Below, one piece after another: positions 25,081-36,575 of a DNA stretch of 64,000 nt. The stretch comes from Adineta steineri (lineage: Eukaryota; Rotifera; Eurotatoria; Adinetida; Adinetidae). The position numbers were made by a program, and so were the translations under genes. Under the pieces are notes generated by a model. It was not told where the DNA came from. It was given only the letters and a program-made list of their open reading frames with translations, and searched no databases. The stretch covers positions 504,519 to 568,518 of the forward strand of contig CAJNOI010000023.1 in NCBI GenBank assembly GCA_905250115.1, read 5' to 3'. The number at the start of each line of letters is the position of its first letter. Position 1 is the stretch's first letter.

Positions 25081-26100
25081 GAAATTTTCCAAGGGCTACA
25101 CATCAAGTGAAAGTCACGTAATTTATCTATGAAATGTAAACAATATTTTTTAAAGAATAGATATCTCCTTTCATTTGATGTGAATGATAAAAGCAATTAA
25201 AAATATTCTAGTTCTATGTTCGATATTTTTCAGTTTTAGTAATTCATCGAACTACCGTTTTTCTCCCTGTTATTGTTTATTTGACCGGTTTATATCGAAA
25301 CACACGTATCCGTGTAACTAAGGATGTTGAGTTCATTATCCAGACTTATGTGAACGTATATTCACATTTACACCAACACTACTAAGATTCAATATCATAT
25401 GATAACTTAGCATAATATAGTGATTAACTTTATCATTTAGTTATAGTTCATTTAATTATGAAAAAAAAAATTGTAATGATAAATAAAAATATTTCATATG
25501 AAAAGATATTTTCTATTACATGCGGTCAATAACAATTGTTCTGCTAAAATTACATATCAAAGAATAAATTATTGTATATGCATCAAGGTCATTAATGAAA
25601 TATTATATAAGAAAATAACGCACTTTATGTTTAAATAAAAATTATTTTTTATTCAGCATGTAAACAACGTGTTTATGCTCAGTTCAATACTATCATGCTT
25701 TCATTCAATCTAGTCTGTTGTTTTTCGAATTATATTCGCAATAGAAGTGCAATGAAAGTTTTATAATCAATTAAATAAAAACAACTTGATCATATGATTC
25801 TGTTTTTGTAACAGATGTGCGTTCTTCTTTCTTCTCCTCATCGGTTTTTTTTTCTCAAAAAGAAACATATGTATGTGAGTGAAGCACAACGATTGTTAAT
25901 TGCTAATCATTCAAATAGATCATATGTCAGATATGAGCGTTCTACTATTGAAGCGTTAAATAATATTTTTTATGAGTATACGTCACGCTTAAATCGACAA
26001 TATGCATGATTATTGTGTAGAGTACATTTGACAAGTGAAAACAGTTAGAAGAGACAAATATTTTATTGATTGAAACTACGTATGACTGTAAATATTACAA
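25081..26100. other. Intergenic, no gene seen
   Basis: AT-rich. A 64-codon frame at 25815-26009 has no recognisable motif and is not called. Confidence 0.5.
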
Positions 26101-28227
26101 ATGAGTCCGCTTCGAAAACAATCGATTCAGGTAAGTGAATACATTTTTATTGATAAAAATAGAAAAGAATTTTATTAAATAATTAGATACGAAAATCTTA
26201 CAATACTTTAAAATGAGCATCAGTATTATAAAATTTGATTTTTTTTGTTGTTAATCAGTTGAGATATAATGTATAACTAAATGTTAAAGTTTGATTTATC
26301 AAAATATTGAATATTTTTTCGAATACGAAACTATGTGTTCATATGAACTAAACAATAATAATATTGAGATTTGTAATAAATAATCATAGTACTAAATGTG
26401 TTAATCATTTCTATATTACGAATTTAATTTATGAATATTCTAAAAGGGATTTTACTAAAATAAACAGGAAATTAATTAGTATCGGACAGTATTAAAAAAT
26501 CTCGTTGATCAGTTATTTAAGAATTACTAATGATATATATATATATGTTGTAGTCGAAATTCGAATATTTTTTTCATAGATAAAAGATAGTAAATGTTTG
26601 CGTGTTGATTGATTTCTTTTTCTTTTCTTCTTCTTCTGTTAACTGTAGTTATTCTGACAACTAAGAAAAATAGGTCAGAAACAAGGATAGCTATTATATA
26701 CGATGAATGACTAATCCAGTTAGACAAAGTAAAGACAAAGAAAAGTCAAGTAAGGAGTTGCTGTGAAGATAAGTTGGTATATAGATAATCACACATTGTA
26801 AAAAACTAATGGAGTTGCATACAACGATCGTTCAAGGTAATGATAGTGAGAAAATGTTTTCTGCTCGACTAAATGTCATTCAAAAAGGGGTGGATGTTCA
26901 CAGTTTGATCGATTGTCTTTCTTCGCATTCTCTTATCTATGAAAAAAAATATTTGAATTTTGTCTAGTCTGAATCGAAATTTGAATTTTGACTACAACAA
27001 ATATATCACTTAAATATTTTTATATTGTAGAAAATATATTTAATGCAAAATCATCGTCGTTCGACAATCATTAATCCATCTCGATACATTCATGAATGGC
27101 ATTGGCATGCATTTTCTGCATTGGTTTTAGTTGGATGTCTTCTCGCTTTTGTTGCTGGTTATGTTAATACTATTTGTATTGTCAGTGCATTTCGACTTCC
27201 TCTTACAGCTCTTACAGGCAGTACAGCTAAAATGGCTATTGTTTTAGCACAAGGTCATTTTGATGTAGCTTTCCATTTCATTCTATTAATTTTTTCCTTT
27301 GCTATGGGAAGTTTCATTTCGGCAGCTTTGATAGGTGGTTCGTCATTTCGAATTCAACGTCATTATGGATTGGTATTAATTTTGGAATCAATCGCTCTCG
27401 GTATTGGCAGCCTATTTCAAGTATGAAAAATATTTGATGTTTAGTTAGATCTTGTTCGTTTGTGACTTTGAGAAGATAATCTTAAGTTATTTAGTGAAGA
27501 AAATTTACATCATAATTATTACACTAAATTGACATTAGTATGAGTTTAGTAGTAATTTATACATTAATTCTTGGATTTCTCTTTCACAGATAACTTGAAA
27601 AATGATTCGTATTTTATAGGATGTTCATGTGAGTTTACATGCTGAATGGGAAGCGTTAACACCAAGTGCATATTTAATATGTCTTGGATTTGGTTTACAA
27701 AATGGCATGTGTACTACATTTTCAGGTGCTGTTATTCGTACAACACATGTAACAGGTACACTTACCGATATAGGTCTTATTATTGGACAAGCCATTTTTC
27801 ATAAACGAACTCGTAAACATCTTTGGAAATTGAAAATTTTAGTACCTTTATATTTATCTTTCTGTTGTGGTGCTGTTGTTGGTTGGTTTGCTTTTGAATT
27901 ATTGCATAACAAAGCAATTCTTATACCGTGCACAATTGTCGGCTGCTTAGGACTTGGACATACCGCCTATTGTAAATTTTTCTTAATCTTAATATACGTA
28001 AAATTCAAGCTAGAAATGAAGAAATATTTAAATCAACAAGATTATCTATTGTAATACCTGAAACTATTCCAGAATTAAGTATTGCATCTGATAAACATTC
28101 AAGTGATATGGATCCAAATGACAGCGAAGTTGAACACACTGCAATAGAACATTGTTTGAGCACTCAAAATTCAACGACACCATTGCTTGTAGCTGTTTAT
28201 CATCCTGAAGTTATTCAAGAACAATAA
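26101..28227 (+). CDS. DUF1275 (YoaK-type) multi-pass membrane protein
   Basis: Core exons 27031-27420, 27620-27971 and 28010-28227 join in frame. A good candidate first exon, 26101-26130 (MSPLRKQSIQ then GTAAGT), fits the phase of the exon starting at 27031, giving 329 aa; the simpler start at 27043 gives 315 aa. About six helices are seen. Family wording includes GYVNTICIVSAF, LTGSTAKMA and GLQNGMCTTFSGAVIRTTHV then TGTLTDIGLIIG, all typical of the DUF1275/YoaK family, which is widespread in bacteria and fungi and of unknown function. The C-terminal ~75 residues are polar and cytoplasmic. Animal members are rare as far as I know, so transfer into the rotifer lineage is plausible; introns show it is now a eukaryotic gene. 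Confidence 0.87.
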
Positions 28228-29112
28228 ATTGACTCATCTGTTTTTAATACTTAGGAATAATTTTTTTTTATTGTTTTTTTGACATATAGTTATAAATTTA
28301 TTTTTTTTATTTTCTACGATTAGTATAGCTAAACATTTAGATATTAAAGAAAATATCATGTTAAATCAGAGTATAACTATATGTACACTAGCAAATGTAA
28401 TTGACCAGTTAAGTCGATTCTAAAAATGAAATATAATATGAATGTATTCATAATTTCATTGCTCAGTTATAGATAATTTATAAAACTTCTTTACAACTTT
28501 GTATTCTATTTTGTTTTTGGTTGATTATTGTACGATATTATAATAAATAAAAAAGTTCGATAATTTCAACAAATATCTTTTAAATATAATAATAACGAAT
28601 TTTATTTAACCACAGCATTGGGTCGAACAAAAATTTAGAGTAATTTTATGTTGAATGATAATATTATTTTAGTAAACCGATAAATTAGTTTCATCCATAA
28701 GGAGAAACTTTTTATATACTATAGAAATATTTATCTTTGCAATCTTTGAATTACTAGCGCTACCTACAGTATATAATATCAAGTGAAATTTTTCTTATTA
28801 ATTTTTTCCTCTGCCGATTTTATTTAGTTTTTCAAGAGTTTTCTGCATATTTGAAGTTCTTCTATCGACCGAAGGCTATTATATGACTTTTCTATTGGTT
28901 CTCTCTCGACTATTTCAATCGACAGTTATAAAATTAAAAAAAATCAAATATTTGTCATTCCAGTCTACCTGATAGTTCTTTTATTCATTGTTTTTCTCGA
29001 TAATAGTAAATGATTTTATTGACTTGTTAACATTTATCAAAACAAAAAGAAAACAGTTCACTATTTTGTTTTTAAAATTTTAGATATCATATTTTTGAAC
29101 TAAAAATAAGAA
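28228..29112. other. Intergenic, no gene seen
   Basis: AT-rich spacer between two plus-strand genes; probably contains the promoter of the PARP-finger/WGR gene. Confidence 0.6.
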
Positions 29113-29889
29113 ATGGCTTCTACTACTGCTACTGGTGATAATGATGAAAATACTACTATATCATTTGGCTGTGATTATGCCAAAAGTAGTAATGCAAAAT
29201 GTCATGGTAAGTATTGTGAAAATGAAATTAGTAAAGGAACACTTCGTCTATCTCGTTTAATACCAAATCCATTCATTCCACAATCATCAACACGTGAAGA
29301 ACAATTAATGCCTGTTTATTATCATGTCCAATGTATGATAAATTATTTGCGAACAGGAAATGAAAAGAAAAAACGTATTGAAAATGTTGCAAAAAATCTT
29401 CAAGGTTTTGACGAATTAAAAAAGAAAGATCAAGAAAAATTAAAAAAACTTTTTAATTATGAAGAAAAACTTCAAGGAAATTTATCTGAAACATCAACAA
29501 CTGTCCAAACAACTTATTTAGAACATGATAAAGATAAAAAATATTGGCAAATATCTTATGATAATAAATCAACTAAAACAAAATATGGTTTATTAGATGA
29601 ACCAGATTCAAATGCTATTATTTTATATAAAGATTTTTCAAATAAAGCCGAAGCGAAAAAATATGCTGATAAAAAAATACAAGAAAAAATTCAAAAAAAT
29701 GAATATACTCTTAAAAAACAAACAGGTGTTACAACAAATAATCAAACACCAGTAGCAACCAAACGAAAAAGAAAACAATCACCAGCACCTGCTAATACAG
29801 CCTCAACTAAACGTATAAAAAAGCAAAGAACAATAATAACAACTGCTACAAGAAAACAACCGACAAGATCCGCATCGATCAGAAAATGA
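29113..29889 (+). CDS. PARP-type zinc finger plus WGR-domain protein without catalytic domain
   Basis: Single-exon frame of 258 aa. Residues about 18-105 form a PARP-type (nick-sensing) zinc finger: C30 and C35, then KGTLRLSRLIPNPF (41-54) and YYHVQC (H71, C74). The wording is closest to the finger of DNA ligase III. The first cysteine pair is spaced C-x4-C, not the usual C-x2-C. Residues about 130-200 look like a WGR domain (YLEHDKDKKYWQISYDN, KTKYGLLDE, YKDFSNKAEAKKYADKKIQE). The C-terminal ~55 residues are Lys/Arg-rich with KRKRK and are probably a nuclear signal and DNA-binding tail. The finger and WGR in PARP1 sense strand breaks and relay the signal; here no ADP-ribosyltransferase domain follows. 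A role in DNA-break recognition is inferred only. Confidence 0.8.
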   Translation: MASTTATGDNDENTTISFGCDYAKSSNAKCHGKYCENEISKGTLRLSRLIPNPFIPQSSTREEQLMPVYYHVQCMINYLRTGNEKKKRIENVAKNLQGFDELKKKDQEKLKKLFNYEEKLQGNLSETSTTVQTTYLEHDKDKKYWQISYDNKSTKTKYGLLDEPDSNAIILYKDFSNKAEAKKYADKKIQEKIQKNEYTLKKQTGVTTNNQTPVATKRKRKQSPAPANTASTKRIKKQRTIITTATRKQPTRSASIRK

Positions 29890-30198
29890 AATAAACTCTG
29901 TATTATGTTGAAAATAATTTGTTTATCTGTGTCTAGATTTAAATATTTACATAACAGTGTGTACTTGTTTTATTAGATTTATATATTTGTTTTAAAACTT
30001 TATTTTATTGTTGTACTTACATATGATTATATTAGTCATAGAAATATAATAAATTAGATTATATCGTGAAATGAAATATTAATTTACATTCTTAATTATA
30101 AAGATATCTTTTGTAACGATTGATAAAACAACATTTCTCTTGGTTCTGATAAGATAGATGGTTAATTTTCTAAATTTCTAATAAAAACAAAAAGTATT
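29890..30198. other. Intergenic, no gene seen
   Basis: AT-rich 3' flank of the WGR gene. Confidence 0.55.
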
Positions 30199-30804
30199 AT
30201 AGTAAAACCTCTCTAATGTGAATACTGTCGGAACTTTCCAAAATCGATCAGAATAACGAGGTGATCACTAAGGAGGAGATTAATGTAAAGATAGAGATTT
30301 TTCGAACTTTAAATCGTTTAGCTCTTTACTATCTATAAAGATACCTTTCGATGATCTAATCTAACTGTTGGAATCCTACAGAAACAAAGTCACCGGACTA
30401 GTTATAGAACTTAACGAATTCCAACTATCTATCTATCTATCATCGTGAGTTTTCTCGCATTATTAAAATGGTCATATTTAAACAACCAGTAACTGACGAT
30501 CGAAGAAAACTGTCAGCATACGAAAAGTTCTCTCTCATTTTCTCTGTTTCTCTACCGAACAAATTATACTGATGATTAATCAAATAGATGGTGGCATGTC
30601 TATGATAGATGGGGCTTCTGTAAATGACATATTAAAGAGGATGATTCATATAGTCTGGACTACCAAAAAGTGTTCACATTCAGAATCGTGAGTTAACTAA
30701 ATGGGGAGGCTAAGACTAGTAAAACTCGCGATGAAGGATCGAAGGATGTACAGTTTCATAGGTTGTTTATAAAGGAGGGATATTCAGTATCAGAGGTTTG
30801 GTTG
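30199..30804. mobile_element. Possible non-autonomous pogo/Tigger-like DNA element
   Basis: The left end AGTAAAACCTCTCTAATGTG and the following ACTGTCGGAACTTTCCAAAA resemble pogo/Tigger terminal repeats. On the other strand the right end reads CAACCAAACCTCTGATACTG then AATATCCCTCCTTTATAAAC, a diverged inverted partner. No transposase frame lies between, so it would be a non-autonomous, old copy of about 600 bp. Flanking TA duplications are not clear. Confidence 0.35.
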
Positions 30805-31128
30805 TATATGAATCATTTATTCTGACCTTGAATGAAGGCTATATATATCATATACACAAAATTTCAATGATAATCCAACGAAAAGTAAACTCTGTATCGA
30901 GATATTTGTGTTTCTGAAAATAACTGTTCTCCTGATAATAATTAGAAATAATGCTTACAACCACAGTCCTTAAGGCTTTTTTTTTGTATATAGTTAGTTA
31001 TTATGGTTATCTAAACTTCTTAACTGTTAAATTTTATTTAATTTCGCTACTTTTTCTTAACGTAATGAGTTGTTAGAGAATTCATTTAAAGCATTTGACT
31101 TATTTCTAAACAGTAGCAATTATGATAC
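30805..31128. other. Intergenic, no gene seen
   Basis: AT-rich spacer between two repeat elements. Confidence 0.5.
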
Positions 31129-31353
31129 TGTGACGCTCTCGCTTACATGCGCTGACCACACGCTATTTGTCCTATCTGTTCTTACTTTAATGCATTTTAA
31201 TGTACTTTGATATTACCTTTCTTTTCATTCTATTTGATAAACGAGTATATAAGCGCGTCTTTTGTATCAGAACGAGGCGATCCTTGACAATAAGAAATAA
31301 GTAAAGGCGTAGTTCTATCAGCGCATACCTCTCTTCCATCAGAAATCGTCACA
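31129..31353 (+). repeat. LTR-like repeat, copy A (225 bp)
   Basis: Starts TGTGACGCTCTCGC and ends ATCGTCACA, giving perfect 7-bp inverted ends TGTGACG/CGTCACA with TG...CA termini. An internal TATATAAGCGCG box is followed by a poly(A)-signal-like stretch, as in LTRs. No clear target duplication is seen. A diverged, inverted second copy lies at about 34829-35030, on the other side of the MFSD4-like gene. Could be a solo LTR or a MITE. Confidence 0.6.
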
Positions 31354-32074
31354 GACAGTTCTTAATTTATGAACAGGTAATTGCGTTGTCAGTTGACGTG
31401 ATTTGTAAGGATTTTTCAGTTAAAAAAATAACTTTGACATATTGATCTATTAAACTTCATTTAACTTTTCAATGAAAAATATTTGTTCTTTTAAACATAT
31501 ATTTCGCAATGTATAACACATTTTATTCATCCAGTAATTTAGAACAGTTAACATGATGATTATACAGGTAAAAAGCAAAAATAATATTTTGAAAGTTGAT
31601 CCGATAGTATTTACATTTAGTAATTAAAAGTGCAGATATTATCCATTAGAGCAAACGACGGTTTATTTAATATGACTGGAAATAAAATACCTTGAATTTA
31701 TCTAATAAATCCTATTCGATCAAAAGAATACATATTTACTTCTTATCAATTATATGCGTTAAGCATTAGTTTTTTTATCAGTTTCAACTTACGTGACGAA
31801 TTTATATTGATGAATATACTTACCCACGATATACTTTATTACCTATACTTTCATTCTTCTTATATGATATAACAAAGTGAGAAAGAATACCACATGAAAT
31901 AAAAATCGATTGAGTGTCATAGAATAAATTTCTTATCATATATCAGATTCATTATATAATCGTTGATGTCCTACTAATCTTATTGTAAATGTACTATTGA
32001 TCATTATTTTATTTTAGTTGGTAAGGCAAGCACACAACATGAATATGGAAGAGTAAAAAAAATCTTAGGACATT
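31354..32074. other. Upstream region of the MFSD4-like gene
   Basis: AT-rich. Probably holds the promoter and possibly untranslated exons. Confidence 0.5.
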
Positions 32075-34134
32075 ATGAAATTAAAAGAAATGATTGAACC
32101 TGCATCTAAAAAAATTAAACCCACAATGATCATGTATATTAGAACTATTTTACTGGTTGTTAGTTATTTTCTTATGGTATGCTTTTAAAATTTGAACTAA
32201 TAATTATTTATTTTTTTTGTAAGCAAATATAATTGATTATTTCATTTTTATAGGGTGTCGGTGGTGAAATAGTTGGTTCAACAATGGGTATTCTCGCACA
32301 TAATACTCATGTGACATTTAATGGTATGGCTACAGCATTAGCATTACGTAGTATTGGAAGTTTATTGGGAAATGTTTTCTGCGGTATTTTTCAAAAGATT
32401 ACAAAAAGCTATTCAGATTTGTTACTCACTGTGGCTTTCATTTTTCTCGGTCTAAGTATGATTAATAAAGTTTTCTATTTCTTTTTATCTTATAGACAGC
32501 AAATTTATTTCTCTGTAGTTGGAGCTATTACACCATTTATCAAATCTTTCATGCTATTGAATATTGCATTTTTTTTTCATGGTACTGCGGGAAGTTTTGC
32601 TTCTATGGGTAAATAAATAATATAATCAATATATATGTTTATTATTCTTGATAGGAGGTACAAGTCTTATATTTAAAATTTGGGGATCTCGTGCTGGTAC
32701 TCCATTGAGCATGACTCATTTCGGTTATGGTTGTGGTGCTATATTTATAAATCTATTTGTTCGTCCATTTTTAAGTAACAAGAATGTGCATAGCAATTTG
32801 AATATATCTAAACAATTTAATTCTACATTATCAAGATCTGTATCTATACCAATAGATGCAGATATTCGCATTCCTTATCTGACTATTGGTGTTTTATGTT
32901 TTATAATTTGTATCGGACATTTTATATTTTTCATTCAAGAACAAAAAGATAAACGAAACAAAACTGAAATACAACAAGTAAGTCTAGTCATTGTAAAATA
33001 CAAAATACTCTTCGATGATTCTATGAAAATCTTAACTTATAACTCATAGTATTTTTTTCAATTAATTCGTATATTCTGTAAAAATGGTTAAAATCATTTA
33101 GGTAAACTATACACCTGTAACTACAATTTCTTCAAAAACTGAAACGCAATATGATAAAACCAAAGTATCTCAATATTCTCCAGTCATTTGTGGTCATGGT
33201 TATTTTGGATATGGTTTAAGTCTATCATTAGTTTTTATCGTCTATATGTTTTTTCTTCTTGGAACTGAACAAACATTTGCAAAATTTTATTTTTCTTATT
33301 TGAAATTTGATAAATTTCATATTTCAACTGATGCTGCTAGTTGGGCTACTATTCTTTTTTGGATTTCATTTTCAGTATGCATCTTTGTTTTTTCTTTACT
33401 ATATTTTTTGTATTCATATATCTATTTAGAGTGGTCGTTTAATTGGGGCTATTGCATGCATATTTATTCCAGTTTCTATATGTCTAAGTGGACTTTGGTG
33501 TGGAGGTTTACTTCTTGCTATAATGTGGATAACTTATGTTTGGATCCTTGGTCTTACTACAACAAGTCTTTTCGTTCTTGGTTCTTTCACTGGATTGATT
33601 ATTGGACCACTTCTTCCATTATCATTTGCTTGGGTTAATCAAAAACTTAATGTAATTCCATCACTTCTTGCAGCATTGCTTTTTGGATCTGGTGTAGGAT
33701 CATTGACATTACAAAAGATTGGCGGTAGGTTTATATAATTAAAATATCTTATAGTAGAAATAAATCAATATAACTATTATCATTTAGAGATATTTCTTGA
33801 TATAATCATTTTATTTTACAACATGAGAAGCATAGCATAATTTACTTGTTTTTTCTTTATATTTTCTAGTTTTTTTTATTTAAAAAAATAATAATATGTT
33901 TTAGGTTTCATAATGGATTATGATCCAAATCATTTTCCAACTATTATTATAACTTGTATTATTTTAACTATAATGTTATATATGGTTTCAAATATTATTA
34001 TATTCGTACATCAACGAAACTTAAAGAATCTGAAGCATCCAGTTAATAATGATGCATCCTTAACAATTGATAAAGTCGATGAAGAAGAAAAACAACAAAC
34101 GACTGACTTATTACAAGCTGTTAGTGAAATATAA
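32075..34134 (+). CDS. MFS transporter, MFSD4/NaGLT1-like
   Basis: Seven exons: 32075-32176, 32254-32455, 32519-32608, 32655-32977, 33102-33374, 33430-33724, 33905-34134. They join to 504 aa with twelve predicted helices split 6+6 by a polar loop (exons 4-5). The first helix region GVGGEIVGSTMGILA and the following ALALRSIGSLLGNVFCG match the start of MFSD4/sodium-dependent glucose transporter 1-like carriers. Sugar transport is likely but the substrate is not proven. The intron at 32456-32518 is chosen because it removes an unlikely stretch and keeps the frame. The tail (DKVDEEEKQQTTDLLQ) is acidic and cytoplasmic. The gene lies between two inverted LTR-like repeats. Confidence 0.85.
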
Positions 34135-34462
34135 TAAAATTTGTTTTGCTATTAGAGCTGTCATCTACCATTACTGGTAGTAAATCATAATTTTTGCAAA
34201 GTAATAAAAATAATAAGAGTGAGAAGTAATAAAAAATAACTAACATTACATATACATAATAAAGTAATAACGATACAGAAAGTAATTAAGTAATACACAT
34301 ATAAGATTGTAAAAATACTTTTAATTATCAGTTGGATTTGCGCTATCGCACAAATGCCATAATGCTACTCAATTCCTATTGTATGAAATATTTTTGATGG
34401 CAAAAATGACTAGTATATGATGCAAGTAGTACTTATATAGTTTTCTTATTAGTCGAATAAAG
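34135..34462. other. 3' flank of the MFSD4-like gene
   Basis: AT-rich; no feature beyond likely polyadenylation words. Confidence 0.5.
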
Positions 34463-34532
34463 TAAGGGTGTGGGTGGTTGTGGATGTGAGTGTCGATGTA
34501 TTTTCTCTTTTCACACCCACCCACACCCTCAT
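34463..34532. repeat. Fold-back repeat with telomere-like arms
   Basis: Left arm AAGGGTGTGGGTGGTTGTGG; right arm read on the other strand TGAGGGTGTGGGTGGGTGTG. The outer 14 bases pair almost perfectly. This is the clearest hairpin of the telomere-like family in the window. Confidence 0.75.
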
Positions 34533-34828
34533 ATTGCTAAAATACCATGAACAGTATGAATATATATTTTAATTTATGTTTTTCAATATGCACGTATCTA
34601 TTATTAAATTTTATAAATAGTAGTTTTTTTGTTTTTTTATACTTTGTGATTAATTTCGAAATAAATTATGTAATGAGACATATAATTATCATTATTTATA
34701 TATATATTATATTCCATAGAAAAATGTGTCACAATAACTTATTAGGAGAAAAGTTTCTTAGTTTTAATTAAAATCTCCTGGTTTTCTTTCCGATGAACTC
34801 CTGATTTTCTAATTTTAGATTCGGCAGT
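34533..34828. other. Intergenic, no gene seen
   Basis: AT-rich; a 74-codon frame is low-complexity and not called. Confidence 0.5.
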
Positions 34829-35030
34829 CCTGGAAGAGGCGTATGTGCTGATGATACTACGCTTTTATTTATTTCTTCCTCTCAATAATCACATTGCTCT
34901 AATACAAAACATACGTTTATACATTCGTCCATCAATAGAAAAAAAGGAAGGATAATACCAAAGTATATCAAAATGTATCGAAGTAAAAACAAATAGCATG
35001 TGCATAGCGCATGTCAGCGAGAGCGTCACC
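34829..35030 (-). repeat. LTR-like repeat, copy B (inverted, diverged)
   Basis: Read on the minus strand it starts GTGACGCTCTCGCTGACATG and follows copy A at 31129 for about 200 bp, including TACTTTG(G/A)TATTA and ATAAA(A/G)GCGTAGT words. The first base of the TGTGACG end is changed and the far end is missing. Copies A and B face each other across the MFSD4-like gene. Confidence 0.6.
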
Positions 35031-35726
35031 TTGTTATCATACAATCGTTTCGTTTTATATAAACAAAATTGATGACGTTTTGATTAATAGATAATTCAAT
35101 CCATGTATGCGCAATATTGTTTTGAAAACATCAAGTAGCGAATTTATCCTTCAATCTATCATTACGTGTCACTATCATCTATTTTCTCTTTCTTTTTTGG
35201 ACTAATCATCTATATGTGAAATTAATGTCCATAATATTTTGATTGAATATGTTTATGTGCTATTCTTTTAAATATTTATTTTCTTATAAGAAAACAATGG
35301 ATAATAATAAGTATTTTAGAACTATAGCTATTCGCATCTAACATTTTAGATGATTCGCTGTTTATCCAGTTGTCACGGTTAAAGATTAATATAGACGAAA
35401 TCTTGAATGTAATAGTCGAATAATCTTTCAATTCTATCATACATATTATTTGTGACAAGTCAAGAACGATACATTTTCAAAGCGTATATTTTTTATTATA
35501 AATAAAAAAATAGATAGGACTGAAGTAACTTGTATATTTGAAAATATTAGAGAAGAAACCTAGGGAGTGAACAATGTTTGTTAGTATTGATAATGATTAA
35601 TAATAACGTTCGATTGTTTGTGTGATCGTACGATTTTAACATATATTCTACGAAGAAAAACAAATATTATTCGATTACCATCAAACATCACTTTTTTTAA
35701 ATAGCATACCAGATTTTATTTGGTAC
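35031..35726. other. Intergenic, no gene seen
   Basis: AT-rich 3' flank of the cysteine-rich gene; no feature recognised. Confidence 0.5.
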
Positions 35727-36335
35727 TCAGGACCAACGACAATATTTTTTAACACCATCATAAAGACCTGATTTACACTTAGCAACAGTAGTGTAGACTT
35801 TACCATTAATAGTTTGAGGTTTTGTAGCATCTGTACCATCAGGAAGACAACAACCGATAGTAATAGGGTAAGTATTTGCATGACGACGATCAGGATCATA
35901 ACAAGGATAGTTACCACCAATAGCACAATTATTATCAAAATCATAACAAGAGAAACCGTCAAAATAACAAACATCGGCGATACGATAACATCGACCATTA
36001 GTACACGTCCCATAACAGCAATCAAGACCACCAGCAGTACAAACTTCACCACTAGCAACACAAATAGGACAACTACGTGGGCCATTATTACCACCACAAA
36101 CACCACCATTTAACGGAACAGTCATATCATCTTTGTCATAAGATTGCTGAAGAGCGTCAGCATAAGACATGTTACCATAACGACAAGTACAACCAGGACA
36201 ACAGTCAGAATCTTCGTCACAAGAAGCAGTATCAAAAACACAGTAACGCTGATAAGCCGTTGCTTGTTGTATATATATTGTTGCCAGTAAAATCAAGAAA
36301 GTGATGAAGTAGACCATTTTGCTGATTTTTTGCAT
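35727..36335 (-). CDS. Secreted cysteine-rich protein of unknown function
   Basis: Single-exon frame of 202 aa. A short basic start and hydrophobic core (MVYFITFLILLATIYIQQATA, cut here between words: TFLILLATIYIQQ) form a clear signal peptide, with cleavage likely near residue 27. The mature part has about 26 cysteines in closely spaced groups: CDEDSDCCPGCTCR, CPICVASGEVC, LDCCYGTCTNGRCY and CYFDGFSCYDFDNNC. The CC doublets with small loops resemble disulfide-knot folds (knottin or WAP-like), but I recognise no named family. It is likely extracellular. The block is richer in GC than its flanks and codon choice is uniform, supporting a real, expressed gene. A TATA box lies about 100 bp upstream. 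Confidence 0.8.
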   Translation of the reverse strand: MQKISKMVYFITFLILLATIYIQQATAYQRYCVFDTASCDEDSDCCPGCTCRYGNMSYADALQQSYDKDDMTVPLNGGVCGGNNGPRSCPICVASGEVCTAGGLDCCYGTCTNGRCYRIADVCYFDGFSCYDFDNNCAIGGNYPCYDPDRRHANTYPITIGCCLPDGTDATKPQTINGKVYTTVAKCKSGLYDGVKKYCRWS

Positions 36336-36434
36336 TGTCTGTTGCGTTATGACTCGACTTTTGAAATTTAGTGTAATAGGTTAATATGAATGAGTGAGTA
36401 TGTGAATGGTACGATTCTGCACATATATTCTGCC

Positions 36435-36442
36435 TATTTATA
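36435..36442 (-). promoter_or_regulatory. TATA box of the cysteine-rich gene
   Basis: TATAAATA on the minus strand inside GTGTATAAATAGGC, 100 bp upstream of the start codon at 36335. Position and sequence fit a core promoter of a strongly expressed gene. Confidence 0.55.
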
Positions 36443-36575
36443 CACACCGATCGTTGAGATAGGAAACAATTACAAACAAAAAACAATTTTTACAGGTGAA
36501 GAGAAAGAGATAGACTCAGTATTTTTCTCATTGAGACAGAAAAAAAATCAAAACATATTTTTTTTTTATTTCTAA

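Noticed and set aside
25815-26009. 64-codon plus-strand frame
   Set aside because: No recognisable motif and no splice partners; kept as unannotated.
35681-36113. Overlapping frames of 142 (-) and 99 (+) codons over the cysteine-rich gene
   Set aside because: Low-complexity shadows (Val/Ile/Thr runs) of the cysteine-rich coding sequence.
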